Under the pieces are notes generated by a model. It had not been told where the DNA came from. It saw only the letters and a list, made by a program, of their open reading frames with translations, and made no database searches. Both the position numbers and the translations under genes were made by a program. From CAYLKS01 sp964384205 [NCBI: uncultured bacterium] (GTDB lineage: Bacteria > JAGOEH01), in contig CAYLKS010000064.1 in the NCBI GenBank assembly GCA_964384205.1, positions 1 through 16,087 on the forward strand: 16,087 nt of DNA. Direction: 5' to 3'. The first letter of the stretch is position 1. The number at the start of each line of letters is the position of its first letter. Below, in pieces: positions 15,985 to 16,087 of this stretch.

Positions 15985-16013
15985 ATTATATAAAAAATAA
16001 ATATCTTTGTCAA
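15985..16013 (-). promoter_or_regulatory. Consensus sigma70-type promoter of the ten-gene operon
   Basis: The minus strand reads TTGACA (16013-16008), 17 bases, then TATAAT (15990-15985), an exact match to the E. coli-type consensus. Transcription should begin near 15978, about 20 bases before ATG 15957, leaving a short leader with the AAGGA site. The upstream part (16014-16087) is AT-rich and holds no recognisable gene or site. It also argues against the -33/-7 promoter type of Bacteroidota proper. Confidence 0.8.
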
Positions 16014-16087
16014 TATCTTTTAACTAAAAGTATTGGGAAAATAAACAGCATATGCAAAATATATAATTTTAAAATTAAACTCCATAA

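Noticed and set aside
15958-16087. Start of a divergent gene or RNA at the right edge
   Set aside because: It is AT-rich with no open frame or structured RNA that I could support; only the promoter is called. An 8-bp palindrome GCATATGC at 16048-16055 is too short to interpret.

Overview
The window is a very AT-rich stretch in which every convincing gene lies on the minus strand. It reads from right to left as two gene clusters: a ten-gene run (15957 to 7416) and a three-gene run (7267 to beyond base 1). Two features point to the FCB group: a TonB-dependent receptor with a carboxypeptidase-regulatory-like N-terminus, and a PorV-type barrel beside a secreted protein with a type IX-like C-terminal sorting domain. 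The best promoter is an exact TTGACA-17-TATAAT, not the -33/-7 type of Bacteroidota proper. Together with the RsbW/RsbU-type genes, this suggests a lineage outside classical Bacteroidota, such as Ignavibacteriota, Calditrichota or Marinimicrobia-like bacteria. That placement is inference.

Long cluster (15957 to 7416). The order is M50 site-2 protease, a 70-aa tail-anchored protein, an unrecognised 248-aa protein, an AmmeMemoRadiSam-type radical SAM enzyme with a Tat-like leader, a divergent YchF-like P-loop protein, YjbQ, an RsbW-like kinase, a membrane-bound SpoIIE/RsbU phosphatase with GAF domain, RlpA with a SPOR domain, and a YciB-like membrane domain fused to a Nudix hydrolase. Gaps are 2 to 22 bases and several genes overlap, so this is almost certainly one operon with a consensus promoter at 15985-16013. 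Its theme is cell envelope and septum (RlpA, YciB-like, M50) plus partner-switch signalling (RsbW, RsbU), with several unusual enzymes.

Short cluster (7267 to 1 and beyond). A TonB-dependent receptor, an 1150-aa secreted protein with Ca-binding-like loops and a sorting domain, and a PorV/PorQ-family barrel follow one another with gaps of 17 and 10 bases. The cluster has its own predicted promoter (7316-7343), overlapped by a perfect 11-5-11 inverted repeat. It looks like a dedicated outer-membrane uptake or surface-display module. The PorV-like gene runs off the left edge of the window.

I saw no tRNA, rRNA, CRISPR array, insertion sequence or phage gene. The two non-coding gaps (7268-7415 and 15958-16087) are both under 300 bases and hold the two promoters.
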